This document shows positions 14,538-20,589 of a stretch of DNA of 20,589 bases, one piece after another. The notes beneath the pieces were generated by a model. The model did no database searches and was not told the origin of the DNA. It was given only the letters and a program-made list of their open reading frames with translations. This DNA is from Bryobacterales bacterium. GTDB lineage: Bacteria > Acidobacteriota > Terriglobia > Bryobacterales > Bryobacteraceae. The position numbers were made by a program, and so were the translations under genes. Location of the stretch: contig SHUN01000004.1 of NCBI GenBank assembly GCA_009697495.1, positions 1 through 20,589 of the forward strand, written 5' to 3'. Position 1 is the stretch's first letter. Each line of letters opens with the position of its first letter.

Positions 14538-14876
14538 TTAACGCTTCGTCGCCAGCACTTCCCCGGTCTTGCGCGCTACGCGCACCTTCCGGGCCGAAGC
14601 GCCTTCGCCTTCCAGCTTGTACCCGACTCGCGTCGGCTTGCCGTCCGCGGTCACGATCATCACGTTCGAAACGTGGATCGTCGCTTCCTTCTCCGCGATC
14701 CCGCCTTTGATCTGTTTGCCCGGATTCGCCTTCGTATGCCGCTTCATCATCATCACGCCCTCTACCAGGACGCGTTCTTTTTCACTCACCACTTCGAGCA
14801 CGCGGCCCGTCTTGCCTTTGTCGCGGCCGGCGATCACTTTGACCGTATCGCCCTTTCGAATTTTAATCGTTGCCAT
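14538..14876 (-). CDS. rplX: 50S ribosomal protein L24
   Basis: 112 residues. A KOW domain at the N-terminus ([24 protein letters not shown], about 5-28) is followed by [14 protein letters not shown] and the family's [10 protein letters not shown]24 starts 50S assembly and lies near the tunnel exit. It follows rplN by 27 nt. Nothing unusual in length or motifs. Confidence 0.98.
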   Translation of the reverse strand: MATIKIRKGDTVKVIAGRDKGKTGRVLEVVSEKERVLVEGVMMMKRHTKANPGKQIKGGIAEKEATIHVSNVMIVTADGKPTRVGYKLEGEGASARKVRVARKTGEVLATKR

Positions 14877-14903
14877 CGAAATTCTCTTTTCCTGCCAAAC
14901 CCG

Positions 14904-15272
14904 TTAAAGTACTTCCGGCGCCAGCGATACGATTTTCATGTATCGCTTCTCACGCAGTTCGCGCGCCACCGGCCCAAAGACGCGAGTTCCGATCGGCTCG
15001 CCGAGGTCGTTAATCAACACCGCCGCATTCGAATCGAACCGGATGTACGTGCCATCCTTGCGGCGTGTCTCCTTCCGCAAGCGCACGATCACGCAGCGAA
15101 CGACTTTACCCTTTTTCACAGTGCCATCCGGCGTCGCTTCCTTCACCGCCGCGGTGATCACGTCACCGAGACCGGCCTTCAATCCGAGGTCGCCGCCGCG
15201 CGGCAAAATGCACTGCAATTTGCGTGCGCCGCTGTTATCGGCCACCTCGAGCATTGATCGCATCCCTATCAT
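14904..15272 (-). CDS. rplN: 50S ribosomal protein L14
   Basis: 122 residues, the standard size. [22 protein letters not shown] starts the beta-barrel; [29 protein letters not shown] and [30 protein letters not shown] are the conserved cores. L14 forms bridges B5 and B8 and is the docking site for the silencing factor RsfS. It follows rpsQ by 27 nt. Confidence 0.99.
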   Translation of the reverse strand: MIGMRSMLEVADNSGARKLQCILPRGGDLGLKAGLGDVITAAVKEATPDGTVKKGKVVRCVIVRLRKETRRKDGTYIRFDSNAAVLINDLGEPIGTRVFGPVARELREKRYMKIVSLAPEVL

Positions 15273-15299
15273 GACTGTCTCCTTATTTGCCCGCGGAAG

Positions 15300-15620
15300 T
15301 TACTGTTTTTTAGCTGCGCCAACCTGGACGGCGGCGCGAACAATATCGGCCAACGCCCAGCGCTTCAATTTCGAAAGCGGCCGATGTTCAACGATCTTCA
15401 CCAAATCGCCAAGTTTCGCCAGCCCCTGTTCATCGTGGGCATAAAATTTCTTTCGCTTCTTCACGATCCGGCGATACAACGGATGCGCCACGCGCCGTGA
15501 CACTTCGACGACAATCGTCTTCTGCATCTTCGTCGAGACCACTTGCCCGATCTTTTCCTGGCCCCGTTTCGGCTCTTTCCCCGTTGCCGGAGTTGCCTGC
15601 GGATTTGTGTTTTCCGGCAT
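15300..15620 (-). CDS. rpsQ: 30S ribosomal protein S17
   Basis: 106 residues. The OB-fold core begins at about residue 25 with [40 protein letters not shown]. It is preceded by a polar Pro/Gly/Lys extension of about 22 residues that most S17 proteins lack. [19 protein letters not shown] is the conserved C-terminal segment. S17 is a primary 16S rRNA binder in the 30S body. It starts 3 nt after the rpmC stop, so the genes are probably coupled. Confidence 0.97.
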   Translation of the reverse strand: MPENTNPQATPATGKEPKRGQEKIGQVVSTKMQKTIVVEVSRRVAHPLYRRIVKKRKKFYAHDEQGLAKLGDLVKIVEHRPLSKLKRWALADIVRAAVQVGAAKKQ

Positions 15621-15623
15621 GTC

Positions 15624-15812
15624 TTACTTCGCCCTCTCGCGCAGAACCGTCAGGATCCGCGCCCGATCTTTTCGTGCTTCCCGGTACTTCCTCAACCCAT
15701 CGGCCTGCCCCAGTGACATCTGGAAGCGCAGCCGGAACATGGATTCTTCCATGTCTTTCATCTGCTTTTCGAGCTCGGCCGATTCCAGCCCGCGGATTTT
15801 TTCTGCTTTCAT
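15624..15812 (-). CDS. rpmC: 50S ribosomal protein L29
   Basis: 62 residues, predicted to be almost all helical as expected. LESAELEKQMKDMEESMFRLRFQMSLGQ and the C-terminal REARKDRARILTVLRERAK are the family's two helices. L29 lies beside the tunnel exit with L23 and helps bind trigger factor and SRP. It sits 13 nt after rplP and 3 nt before rpsQ. Confidence 0.97.
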   Translation of the reverse strand: MKAEKIRGLESAELEKQMKDMEESMFRLRFQMSLGQADGLRKYREARKDRARILTVLRERAK

Positions 15813-15825
15813 GACGGATCCTTAT

Positions 15826-16242
15826 TTAATTCTGCGGCTCGCGGCTGACCATCTTTGTCTTCAACGACAGTTTCTGTGCCGCCAACCGCATCGCCTCCGC
15901 GGCGATTTCCTCGGAAACCCCTTCCATTTCGAAAAGGATCTTGCCCGGACGAATGACAGCTACCCAAAACTCCGGGGCGCCTTTACCTTTACCCATACGG
16001 GTTTCGGCGGGCTTCTTGGACACCGGCTTGTCTGGAAACACCCGAATCCAAACTTTCCCGCCGCGCTTGATGTGACGGGTCATCGCGATACGGGCCGCTT
16101 CGATCTGGCGATTGGTGATCCAACCGCAAACCAGCGCCTTCAACCCGTAATCACCAAAATTCAACGTACTTCCGCGCCACGCCAGCCCGGTCATCCGGCC
16201 GCGTTGTTGCTTTCGGAATTTAACTTTTTTCGGCATCAACAT
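15826..16242 (-). CDS. rplP: 50S ribosomal protein L16
   Basis: 138 residues starting [24 protein letters not shown]. The conserved arginine-rich centre has [39 protein letters not shown], followed by [19 protein letters not shown]16 contacts the A-site tRNA elbow and the peptidyl-transferase region and is added late in assembly. Its start is 6 nt after the rpsC stop, with CAGGAG within the rpsC end serving as ribosome-binding site. Confidence 0.98.
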   Translation of the reverse strand: MLMPKKVKFRKQQRGRMTGLAWRGSTLNFGDYGLKALVCGWITNRQIEAARIAMTRHIKRGGKVWIRVFPDKPVSKKPAETRMGKGKGAPEFWVAVIRPGKILFEMEGVSEEIAAEAMRLAAQKLSLKTKMVSREPQN

Positions 16243-16248
16243 GGCGTA

Positions 16249-17262
16249 TTACTCCTGACTCTCGCTGGGGGTTTCAGTGTTCGTATCGACGGCTGGCACC
16301 GTCGCCTCAATCGCGTCTGCCACCGGCTCGACAGCCGGAGTCGCAGTTTCCACCGCGTCGTTTTTCCAAGTCGGCTGCACGGGTTGCGCCATTGGCGGCG
16401 CAATCGGCCGCGAAACGGTACCCTCGGCACCCGCTGGAGGAGCTTGCACTGGCGGTCCGGCCGGAGCGTTGTGCTGCTGCCCACCGCCGTACCCGCCGCC
16501 TTGTCCGGCATATCCACTACCCGGTCCACTCGGACCGCCGCCGCCAGGACCGCGCCGTTCGCGGCGATCGCCGCCCCGGTCACGTTCACCGCGCGGGGCT
16601 CGCCGCGGTTCCGGCTCGCTCGACACCTTTCGGAAGTCGCCGAGAATTTCGCCCTTGTAAATCCACACCTTTACGCCAATCACGCCATAGGTCGTATGCG
16701 ATTCGCTAAACCCGTAGTCGATGTCGGCCCGCAGCGTGTGTAGCGGCAACTGGCCATCCAGATACCACTCACTGCGTGCGATTTCAGCACCATTCAATCG
16801 GCCCGAGACACGAACCTTAATCCCTTTGCAGCCCAGGCGTTTGGCGGAATCCACCGCCTTACGCATCGCCCGGCGGAACGCGACGCGCTTTTCCAGTTGG
16901 AGCGCTATCGACTCGCTCACCAGTTGCGCGTCCACATCCGGCTTCGATACTTCCTGAATGTCTATGAATACTTCGCGCTTCGTCCGCTTGGCGAGTTCTG
17001 ACTTGAGCTTCTCAATTTCCGCGCCCTTACGGCCGATGATGATACCGGGTCGCGACGTGCGGATGGTGATACGGAGTTTGTTGCCTGGCCGGTCCACTTC
17101 GACCGAACTCACGCCGGCCGCCTTCAGCCGCTTGCGCAGCTCGTCCTTCAGGTCCAGGTCCTCTTGGAGCAACTTGGCGTAATCCTGCTTCGCGAACCAA
17201 CGGGAGCGCCATGTCTTCGTGACACCGAGCCGGAAGCCGTATGGATGTGTTTTTTGACCCAT
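16249..17262 (-). CDS. rpsC: 30S ribosomal protein S3 with long C-terminal tail
   Basis: 337 residues, against about 210-275 in most bacteria. The core is complete. [14 protein letters not shown] starts the protein, and the KH domain has GIIIGRKG at 73-80. The C-terminal S3 domain runs through [31 protein letters not shown] to VWIYKGEIL at about 207. S3 lines the mRNA entry tunnel with S4 and S5. From about 213 a low-complexity tail follows: an Arg/Asp/Glu-rich part (218-238), a Gly/Tyr-rich part (239-262), a Pro/Ala part (264-298), and an acidic Thr/Glu/Val end (301-337). The tail is in frame, without disruption, and stops 6 nt before rplP. It is likely disordered. Confidence 0.97.
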   Translation of the reverse strand: MGQKTHPYGFRLGVTKTWRSRWFAKQDYAKLLQEDLDLKDELRKRLKAAGVSSVEVDRPGNKLRITIRTSRPGIIIGRKGAEIEKLKSELAKRTKREVFIDIQEVSKPDVDAQLVSESIALQLEKRVAFRRAMRKAVDSAKRLGCKGIKVRVSGRLNGAEIARSEWYLDGQLPLHTLRADIDYGFSESHTTYGVIGVKVWIYKGEILGDFRKVSSEPEPRRAPRGERDRGGDRRERRGPGGGGPSGPGSGYAGQGGGYGGGQQHNAPAGPPVQAPPAGAEGTVSRPIAPPMAQPVQPTWKNDAVETATPAVEPVADAIEATVPAVDTNTETPSESQE

Positions 17263-17280
17263 GTAATTCCCTTGCGCCTC

Positions 17281-17616
17281 TTATTTTTCCGCCACAGTCA
17301 CACTGATGTGGCTGATTCGGCGCTGATAGCGATACGCGCGGCCCATTGGGGCGGGCCGGATGCGCTTCATGCGCGGGCCTTCATTCACGTAAGCTTCGCT
17401 GACCACTAATTGATCGACGTCCACCTTGCTCGACTTCTGTTCGGCGTTGGCGATCGCCGACCGCAATACTTTTTCGATAGTCGGCGAGATCCGTTTATTA
17501 GTGGACCGCAGGATGTTGATCGCATCTCCAGCACGCTGACCGCGAATGAGATCGACGACCAACCGCGCTTTTTGCGGCGACACCCGGATATATCTTGCTT
17601 CGGCTCTTGCTTCCAT
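17281..17616 (-). CDS. rplV: 50S ribosomal protein L22
   Basis: 111 residues. It begins MEARAEARYIRVSPQKARLVVDLIRG; the conserved VSEAYVNEGPRMKRIRPAPMGRAYRYQRRISHISVTV forms the beta-hairpin that reaches into the exit tunnel near the macrolide site. The hairpin region shows no deletion. It starts 2 nt after the rpsS stop and ends 18 nt before rpsC. Confidence 0.98.
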   Translation of the reverse strand: MEARAEARYIRVSPQKARLVVDLIRGQRAGDAINILRSTNKRISPTIEKVLRSAIANAEQKSSKVDVDQLVVSEAYVNEGPRMKRIRPAPMGRAYRYQRRISHISVTVAEK

Positions 17617-17618
17617 GA

Positions 17619-17903
17619 TCAGCCTGCCTTACCGGATTTTTCAGTCTTAGCCACATGACCCTTAAACGTCCGGGTCGGCGAGAATTCGCCCAGTTTGTGG
17701 CCAACCATGTTCTCGGTCACATAGACCGGTATGAACTTCTTGCCGTTATGCACCGCAAATGTGTGGCCGATGAACATCGGCGGAATCGTCGAGCGCCGCG
17801 ACCAGGTCTTGACGACCTTCTTATCGCTATTGGCGATCAAACGCTCCACCTTGACCAGCAAGTGGTCATCGGTGAACGGACCTTTTTTAAGAGAACGACC
17901 CAT
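17619..17903 (-). CDS. rpsS: 30S ribosomal protein S19
   Basis: 94 residues. [70 protein letters not shown] is the full family pattern. S19 lies in the 30S head with S13 and contacts the A-site region. It follows rplB by 15 nt and precedes rplV by 2 nt. Standard in every respect. Confidence 0.99.
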   Translation of the reverse strand: MGRSLKKGPFTDDHLLVKVERLIANSDKKVVKTWSRRSTIPPMFIGHTFAVHNGKKFIPVYVTENMVGHKLGEFSPTRTFKGHVAKTEKSGKAG

Positions 17904-17918
17904 CGTGCAAGTCCCTTC

Positions 17919-18749
17919 CTAGCTCTTCTTGCCGCGGCGCGTGACAATTTGTTTGTCGGTGCGCTTGTTGTTACGCGTCTTGAATCCGCGTGTCGGCTGG
18001 CCCCACGGTGTCACCGGATGGCGCCCGCCCGATGTCCGGCCTTCACCACCGCCATGCGGGTGGTCGACCGGGTTCATCGTCACACCGCGATTATGCGGCG
18101 TGCGGCCCTTCCAGCGTGTGCGTCCGGCCTTGCCGTACGTTTCGTTTTCGTGTTCCGGGTTGCCCACCTGGCCAATCGTGGCGATGCAGCGTAAATCGAC
18201 CCGGCGAACTTCACCCGACGGCAGCTTGATGAGGGCAATGCCGCCTTCTTTGGAAACCAGTTGCGCTTGGGCTCCGGCGCTCCGTGCCATTTGAGCGCCC
18301 TTGCCGGGCTTCAATTCGATCGCGTGGACCACCGTGCCGGACGGAATGTTCTTGAGCGGCAAGCAGTTTCCGGTCAGAATGTCGGCCGTCGGGCCCGACA
18401 TCACGGTCGTGCCAACCACCAAACCCACCGGCGCCACTATGTACCGCTTCTCGCCGTCGACATAGTGCAGAAGTGCCAGACGCGCCGAGCGGTTCGGATC
18501 GTATTCGATCGCCGCGACTCGCGCCGGAACGCCTTCTTTATCCCTTTTGAAATCCACTGCTCGCAACGACTGCTTATGCCCGCCGCCGATGAACCGCGAC
18601 GTCACCCGTCCGGTGCTGTTACGGCCGCCGGACTTTTTCCGTCCCAGCGTCAGCGATTTTTCCGGCGTTTGTTTGGTGATGTCGTCGCGCGTCAGCGTCG
18701 TCATGTAACGACGGCTGGGCGTATACGGGCGGTATGATTTTACTGGCAT
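17919..18749 (-). CDS. rplB: 50S ribosomal protein L2
   Basis: 276 residues. An N-terminal OB domain ([27 protein letters not shown] at about 81-107) is followed by an SH3-like domain. The conserved loop [18 protein letters not shown] (225-242) contains the histidine (His230) implicated in peptidyl-transferase integrity. The basic tail [20 protein letters not shown] is intact. L2 is a primary 23S rRNA binder needed for subunit association. Its ATG directly follows the rplW stop with no intervening base. Confidence 0.99.
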   Translation of the reverse strand: MPVKSYRPYTPSRRYMTTLTRDDITKQTPEKSLTLGRKKSGGRNSTGRVTSRFIGGGHKQSLRAVDFKRDKEGVPARVAAIEYDPNRSARLALLHYVDGEKRYIVAPVGLVVGTTVMSGPTADILTGNCLPLKNIPSGTVVHAIELKPGKGAQMARSAGAQAQLVSKEGGIALIKLPSGEVRRVDLRCIATIGQVGNPEHENETYGKAGRTRWKGRTPHNRGVTMNPVDHPHGGGEGRTSGGRHPVTPWGQPTRGFKTRNNKRTDKQIVTRRGKKS

Positions 18750-19037
18750 TTAGAGCTCCGCGTACTCCGGCATTTTCTCGCCGGCCTTCAATCGGACGTA
18801 GGCTTTCTTCCAATCCGGACGATACCCGGCAAACCGGCCGCGGCGGCGCAGTTTCCCTTCGTTGTTCAGCACCCGGACATCGGCCACTTTGACTTTGAAA
18901 AGCTTCTCAACGGCCGCTTTGATATGGATTTTGTTTGCTTCCGTGTGTACCTCGAAACAAAGCGTGGCTTCGCTCTCCTTCTTGGTCAGCCCCTTCTCGG
19001 TGACGATGGGGCGGCGGACTACTTCATAAATTGTCAT
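18750..19037 (-). CDS. rplW: 50S ribosomal protein L23
   Basis: 95 residues. IYEVVRRPIVTEKGLTKKESEATLCFEV is the standard start, and IKAAVEKLFKVKVADVRVLN with the RRRGRFAGYRPDWKKAYVRL loop is the RNA-binding segment. L23 lies at the tunnel exit and docks trigger factor, SRP and the translocon. Its start overlaps the rplD stop by one base (TAATG), and its own stop abuts the rplB start, so all three are tightly coupled. Confidence 0.98.
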   Translation of the reverse strand: MTIYEVVRRPIVTEKGLTKKESEATLCFEVHTEANKIHIKAAVEKLFKVKVADVRVLNNEGKLRRRGRFAGYRPDWKKAYVRLKAGEKMPEYAEL

Positions 19038-19660
19038 TACGCCAAGCCCTCCGAAAGTCTCTTCGCGGCCGATTCGCTAATTAGAATCTGCTTCGCGTTC
19101 AATAAGTGGTACGGGTTCACGTCCCGGCTGGCCAAAAGCACCAGTCCCGGAATGTTGCGGGAACCAAGCGACAGATTGCGGTTTTCGGCGTTGTCGATCA
19201 CCAGCACTTTGTTCGGCGATTCCAACTTGCTCAACACGCTCGTGAAAGTCTTCGTCTTGTGATCGGCCAGCGCAAACTCGCTGACGACCTTGATCCCGCC
19301 GTCCAGCAACTTCGCCGTTAGAGCCGAGCGCAAGGCGCCAACCAGCATCTTTTTCGGCAGTTGGTAGCTGTAATCACGCGGTTGCGGTCCGTGGGTCGTG
19401 CCGCCCTTGCGCCACAGTGGGCTGCGGATGGAGCCCATTCGCGCCCGTCCCGTACCCTTCTGCTTCCACAATTTCTTTCCTGAACCGGCCACTTCATGCC
19501 GGGTCTTGGTCTTCGCCGTTCCGCGGCGTTGATTCGCCTGGTAGTTCCGGACCGCTTCATACAGCAGGGCCTTGTTTACCGTCGCGCCAAACACAGCGTC
19601 CGACAGCTCCACCGAGCCTACTTTATTGTTGTTGAGATCGATAACGTCGACAATTGGCAT
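19037..19660 (-). CDS. rplD: 50S ribosomal protein L4
   Basis: 207 residues. The tunnel loop RRGTAKTKTRHEVAGSGKKLWKQKGTGRARMGSIRSPLWRKGG (about 45-87) and the helical C-terminal domain (KVLVIDNAENRNLSLGSRNI) are both complete. L4 lines the exit tunnel constriction. In E. coli it also represses the S10 operon through the leader upstream of rpsJ, which lies outside this window. AAGGAG stands 9 nt before the ATG. It follows rplC by 14 nt. Confidence 0.98.
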   Translation of the reverse strand: MPIVDVIDLNNNKVGSVELSDAVFGATVNKALLYEAVRNYQANQRRGTAKTKTRHEVAGSGKKLWKQKGTGRARMGSIRSPLWRKGGTTHGPQPRDYSYQLPKKMLVGALRSALTAKLLDGGIKVVSEFALADHKTKTFTSVLSKLESPNKVLVIDNAENRNLSLGSRNIPGLVLLASRDVNPYHLLNAKQILISESAAKRLSEGLA

Positions 19661-19674
19661 CGTTGTGGCTCCTT

Positions 19675-20313
19675 CTAGTACCCCGACTTAGCTCGGCGGA
19701 GCACCAAATAGCCGCCGTTCGGTCCGGGCACCGCGCCCTTAACCATAATCATGTTCTCTTCCGTATCCACTCCGACGATTTCGAGGTTGCGAACCGTCAC
19801 CTGAGCATCGCCCGAATGGCCGGCCATGCGCATGCCCGGAAACACGCGGCTCGGAAAGCTTGAAGCGCCGATCGATCCCGGCGCGCGGCCGAACATCGAA
19901 CCGTGTCCGCCAGGACCACCCTTAAAGTGATGCCGTTTGATAACCGAGGTGAAGCCCTTGCCCTTTGAAGTGCCGATGACGTCGACCTTCTGATTCACTT
20001 GGAACTGCTCCGCCAAAACGCGGTCCCCGGTCTTCATATCGTCGTTGCCCGGTCCGAGTTTCAGTTCTTTCAGAAACCGGATTCCATCCGCGCTGGCCTT
20101 TTTCAAGTGGCCCGTCTCCGGTTTGTTAATCCGCGACGGTTTCACGTATTCCATTAATCCGAGCTGAACGGCGTTGTAGCCATCTGTCGCCGGCGTCTTC
20201 CGCTGTACGACAACACAAGGTCCCGCTTTCACCAAGGTCACTGGGACCACTTGGCCTTCCGCGTTGAATACTTGCGTCATCCCGATTTTTTTGCCGAGAA
20301 TTCCTGGGCTCAT
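19675..20313 (-). CDS. rplC: 50S ribosomal protein L3
   Basis: 212 residues. GILGKKIGMTQVFNAEGQVVPVTLVKAGPC starts the fold; DVIGTSKGKGFTSVIKRHHFKGGPGGHGSMFGRAPGSIGASSFPSRVFPGMRMAGH is the conserved loop that reaches the peptidyl-transferase centre. E. coli carries a Gln in this loop that PrmB methylates; here the loop reads GASSFPSR with no Gln. AGAGGAAAG lies just before the ATG. The 102-nt spacer to rpsJ is one of the longest in the cluster and contains two small hairpins. Confidence 0.98.
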   Translation of the reverse strand: MSPGILGKKIGMTQVFNAEGQVVPVTLVKAGPCVVVQRKTPATDGYNAVQLGLMEYVKPSRINKPETGHLKKASADGIRFLKELKLGPGNDDMKTGDRVLAEQFQVNQKVDVIGTSKGKGFTSVIKRHHFKGGPGGHGSMFGRAPGSIGASSFPSRVFPGMRMAGHSGDAQVTVRNLEIVGVDTEENMIMVKGAVPGPNGGYLVLRRAKSGY

Positions 20314-20337
20314 TGCACTTTCCTCTTCGGTAACCGT

Positions 20338-20383
20338 CGCGACGAAATCGCCGCGCGTCCATTACCTATCCGGTTCCCCGGAT
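20338..20383 (-). repeat. Two small hairpins in the rpsJ-rplC spacer
   Basis: Minus strand: ATCCGG-GGAA-CCGGAT (20383-20368) is a 6-bp stem with a GNRA tetraloop. CGCGGCG-ATTT-CGTCGCG (20355-20338) is a 7-bp stem with one G-U pair. Neither is followed by a T-run. They sit between the rpsJ stop and the rplC ribosome-binding site. Confidence 0.5.
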
Positions 20384-20415
20384 CCTTAATTCTTTGTTTT
20401 CAATACGGGCAAAAA

Positions 20416-20589
20416 CTACTTCTTACCGAAGGCTTTAATTTCGACGTCCACGCCGGCCGGCAGGTCGAGCTTCATCAGCGCGTCTACCGTTTCCTGCGTC
20501 GGCGACAAAATGTCGAGCAACCGCTTGTGCGTTCGCATTTCAAACTGCTCTCGCGATTTCTTATCCACGTGCGGCGAACGGTTCACCGT
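20416..20589 (-). CDS. rpsJ: 30S ribosomal protein S10 (5' end off window)
   Basis: The last 57 residues and the TAG are present; the N-terminus lies beyond the right edge. The visible part reads [23 protein letters not shown], then [34 protein letters not shown], which is the S10 C-terminal half including the SPH(V/I)DKKSREQFE signature. S10 (NusE) serves both in the 30S head and, bound to NusB, in rRNA antitermination. As first gene of the S10 cluster in most bacteria, its promoter and any L4-responsive leader would lie just outside this window. Confidence 0.97.
   Translation of the reverse strand, partial: TVNRSPHVDKKSREQFEMRTHKRLLDILSPTQETVDALMKLDLPAGVDVEIKAFGKK

Noticed and set aside
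15607..16743. Plus-strand frame of 378 codons opposite rpmC, rplP and rpsC
   Set aside because: It lies wholly antisense to three firmly identified r-protein genes; its composition (Arg/Pro/His-rich) is that of a reverse-frame shadow in GC-rich DNA.
1..20589. tRNA, rRNA, CRISPR array, insertion sequence or prophage
   Set aside because: No cloverleaf, regular repeat-spacer pattern, transposase, integrase or terminal repeats were seen on either strand.

Overview
The window is a long r-protein locus, with a short stretch of unrelated genes at its left end. From about 20589 down to 4243, every gene lies on the minus strand. The order is rpsJ(partial)-rplC-rplD-rplW-rplB-rpsS-rplV-rpsC-rplP-rpmC-rpsQ-rplN-rplX-rplE-rpsN-rpsH-rplF-rplR-rpsE-rpmD-rplO-secY-adk-map-infA-rpmJ-rpsM-rpsK-rpsD-rpoA-rplQ. 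This is the classic S10, spc and alpha operons run together into one cluster, with adk-map-infA between secY and rpmJ, as in many non-proteobacterial lineages. Spacers are mostly 0-60 nt and several stop and start codons touch or overlap. A strong intrinsic terminator sits after rplQ at 4151-4217.

The left 4.1 kb holds four unrelated genes. Two are Gfo/Idh/MocA-family oxidoreductases with twin-arginine N-termini, one cut by the left edge on the minus strand and one complete on the plus strand. Between them is a CpsB/YwqE-type PHP-domain protein-tyrosine phosphatase on the minus strand. The fourth is a family 2 glycosyltransferase on the minus strand. Export-tagged Gfo/Idh proteins beside polysaccharide genes, a GC-rich base composition and this r-protein order suggest an Acidobacteriota genome of the Bryobacterales/Solibacter type. 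That assignment is an inference, not something the sequence proves.

The most unusual stretch is the 395-nt gap between rpsK and rpsD (6451-6845), where these genes are normally adjacent. It holds no convincing gene. Read as the minus-strand transcript it contains at least five inverted repeats, a plausible promoter, and a short leader that would begin with a GNRA-tetraloop hairpin and run about 120 nt to rpsD. Because S4 is the autoregulator of the alpha operon in E. coli and of its own gene in Bacillus, the gap is a reasonable candidate for an uncharacterised r-protein leader driving rpsD-rpoA-rplQ. Other points worth a look are a roughly 125-residue Gly/Pro/acidic tail on ribosomal protein S3, a divergent IF-1, smaller hairpins in the rpsJ-rplC and rpsH-rplF spacers, and possible leaderless starts for the two Gfo/Idh genes. 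I found no tRNA, rRNA, CRISPR array, insertion sequence or phage gene, and no obvious new multi-gene system.
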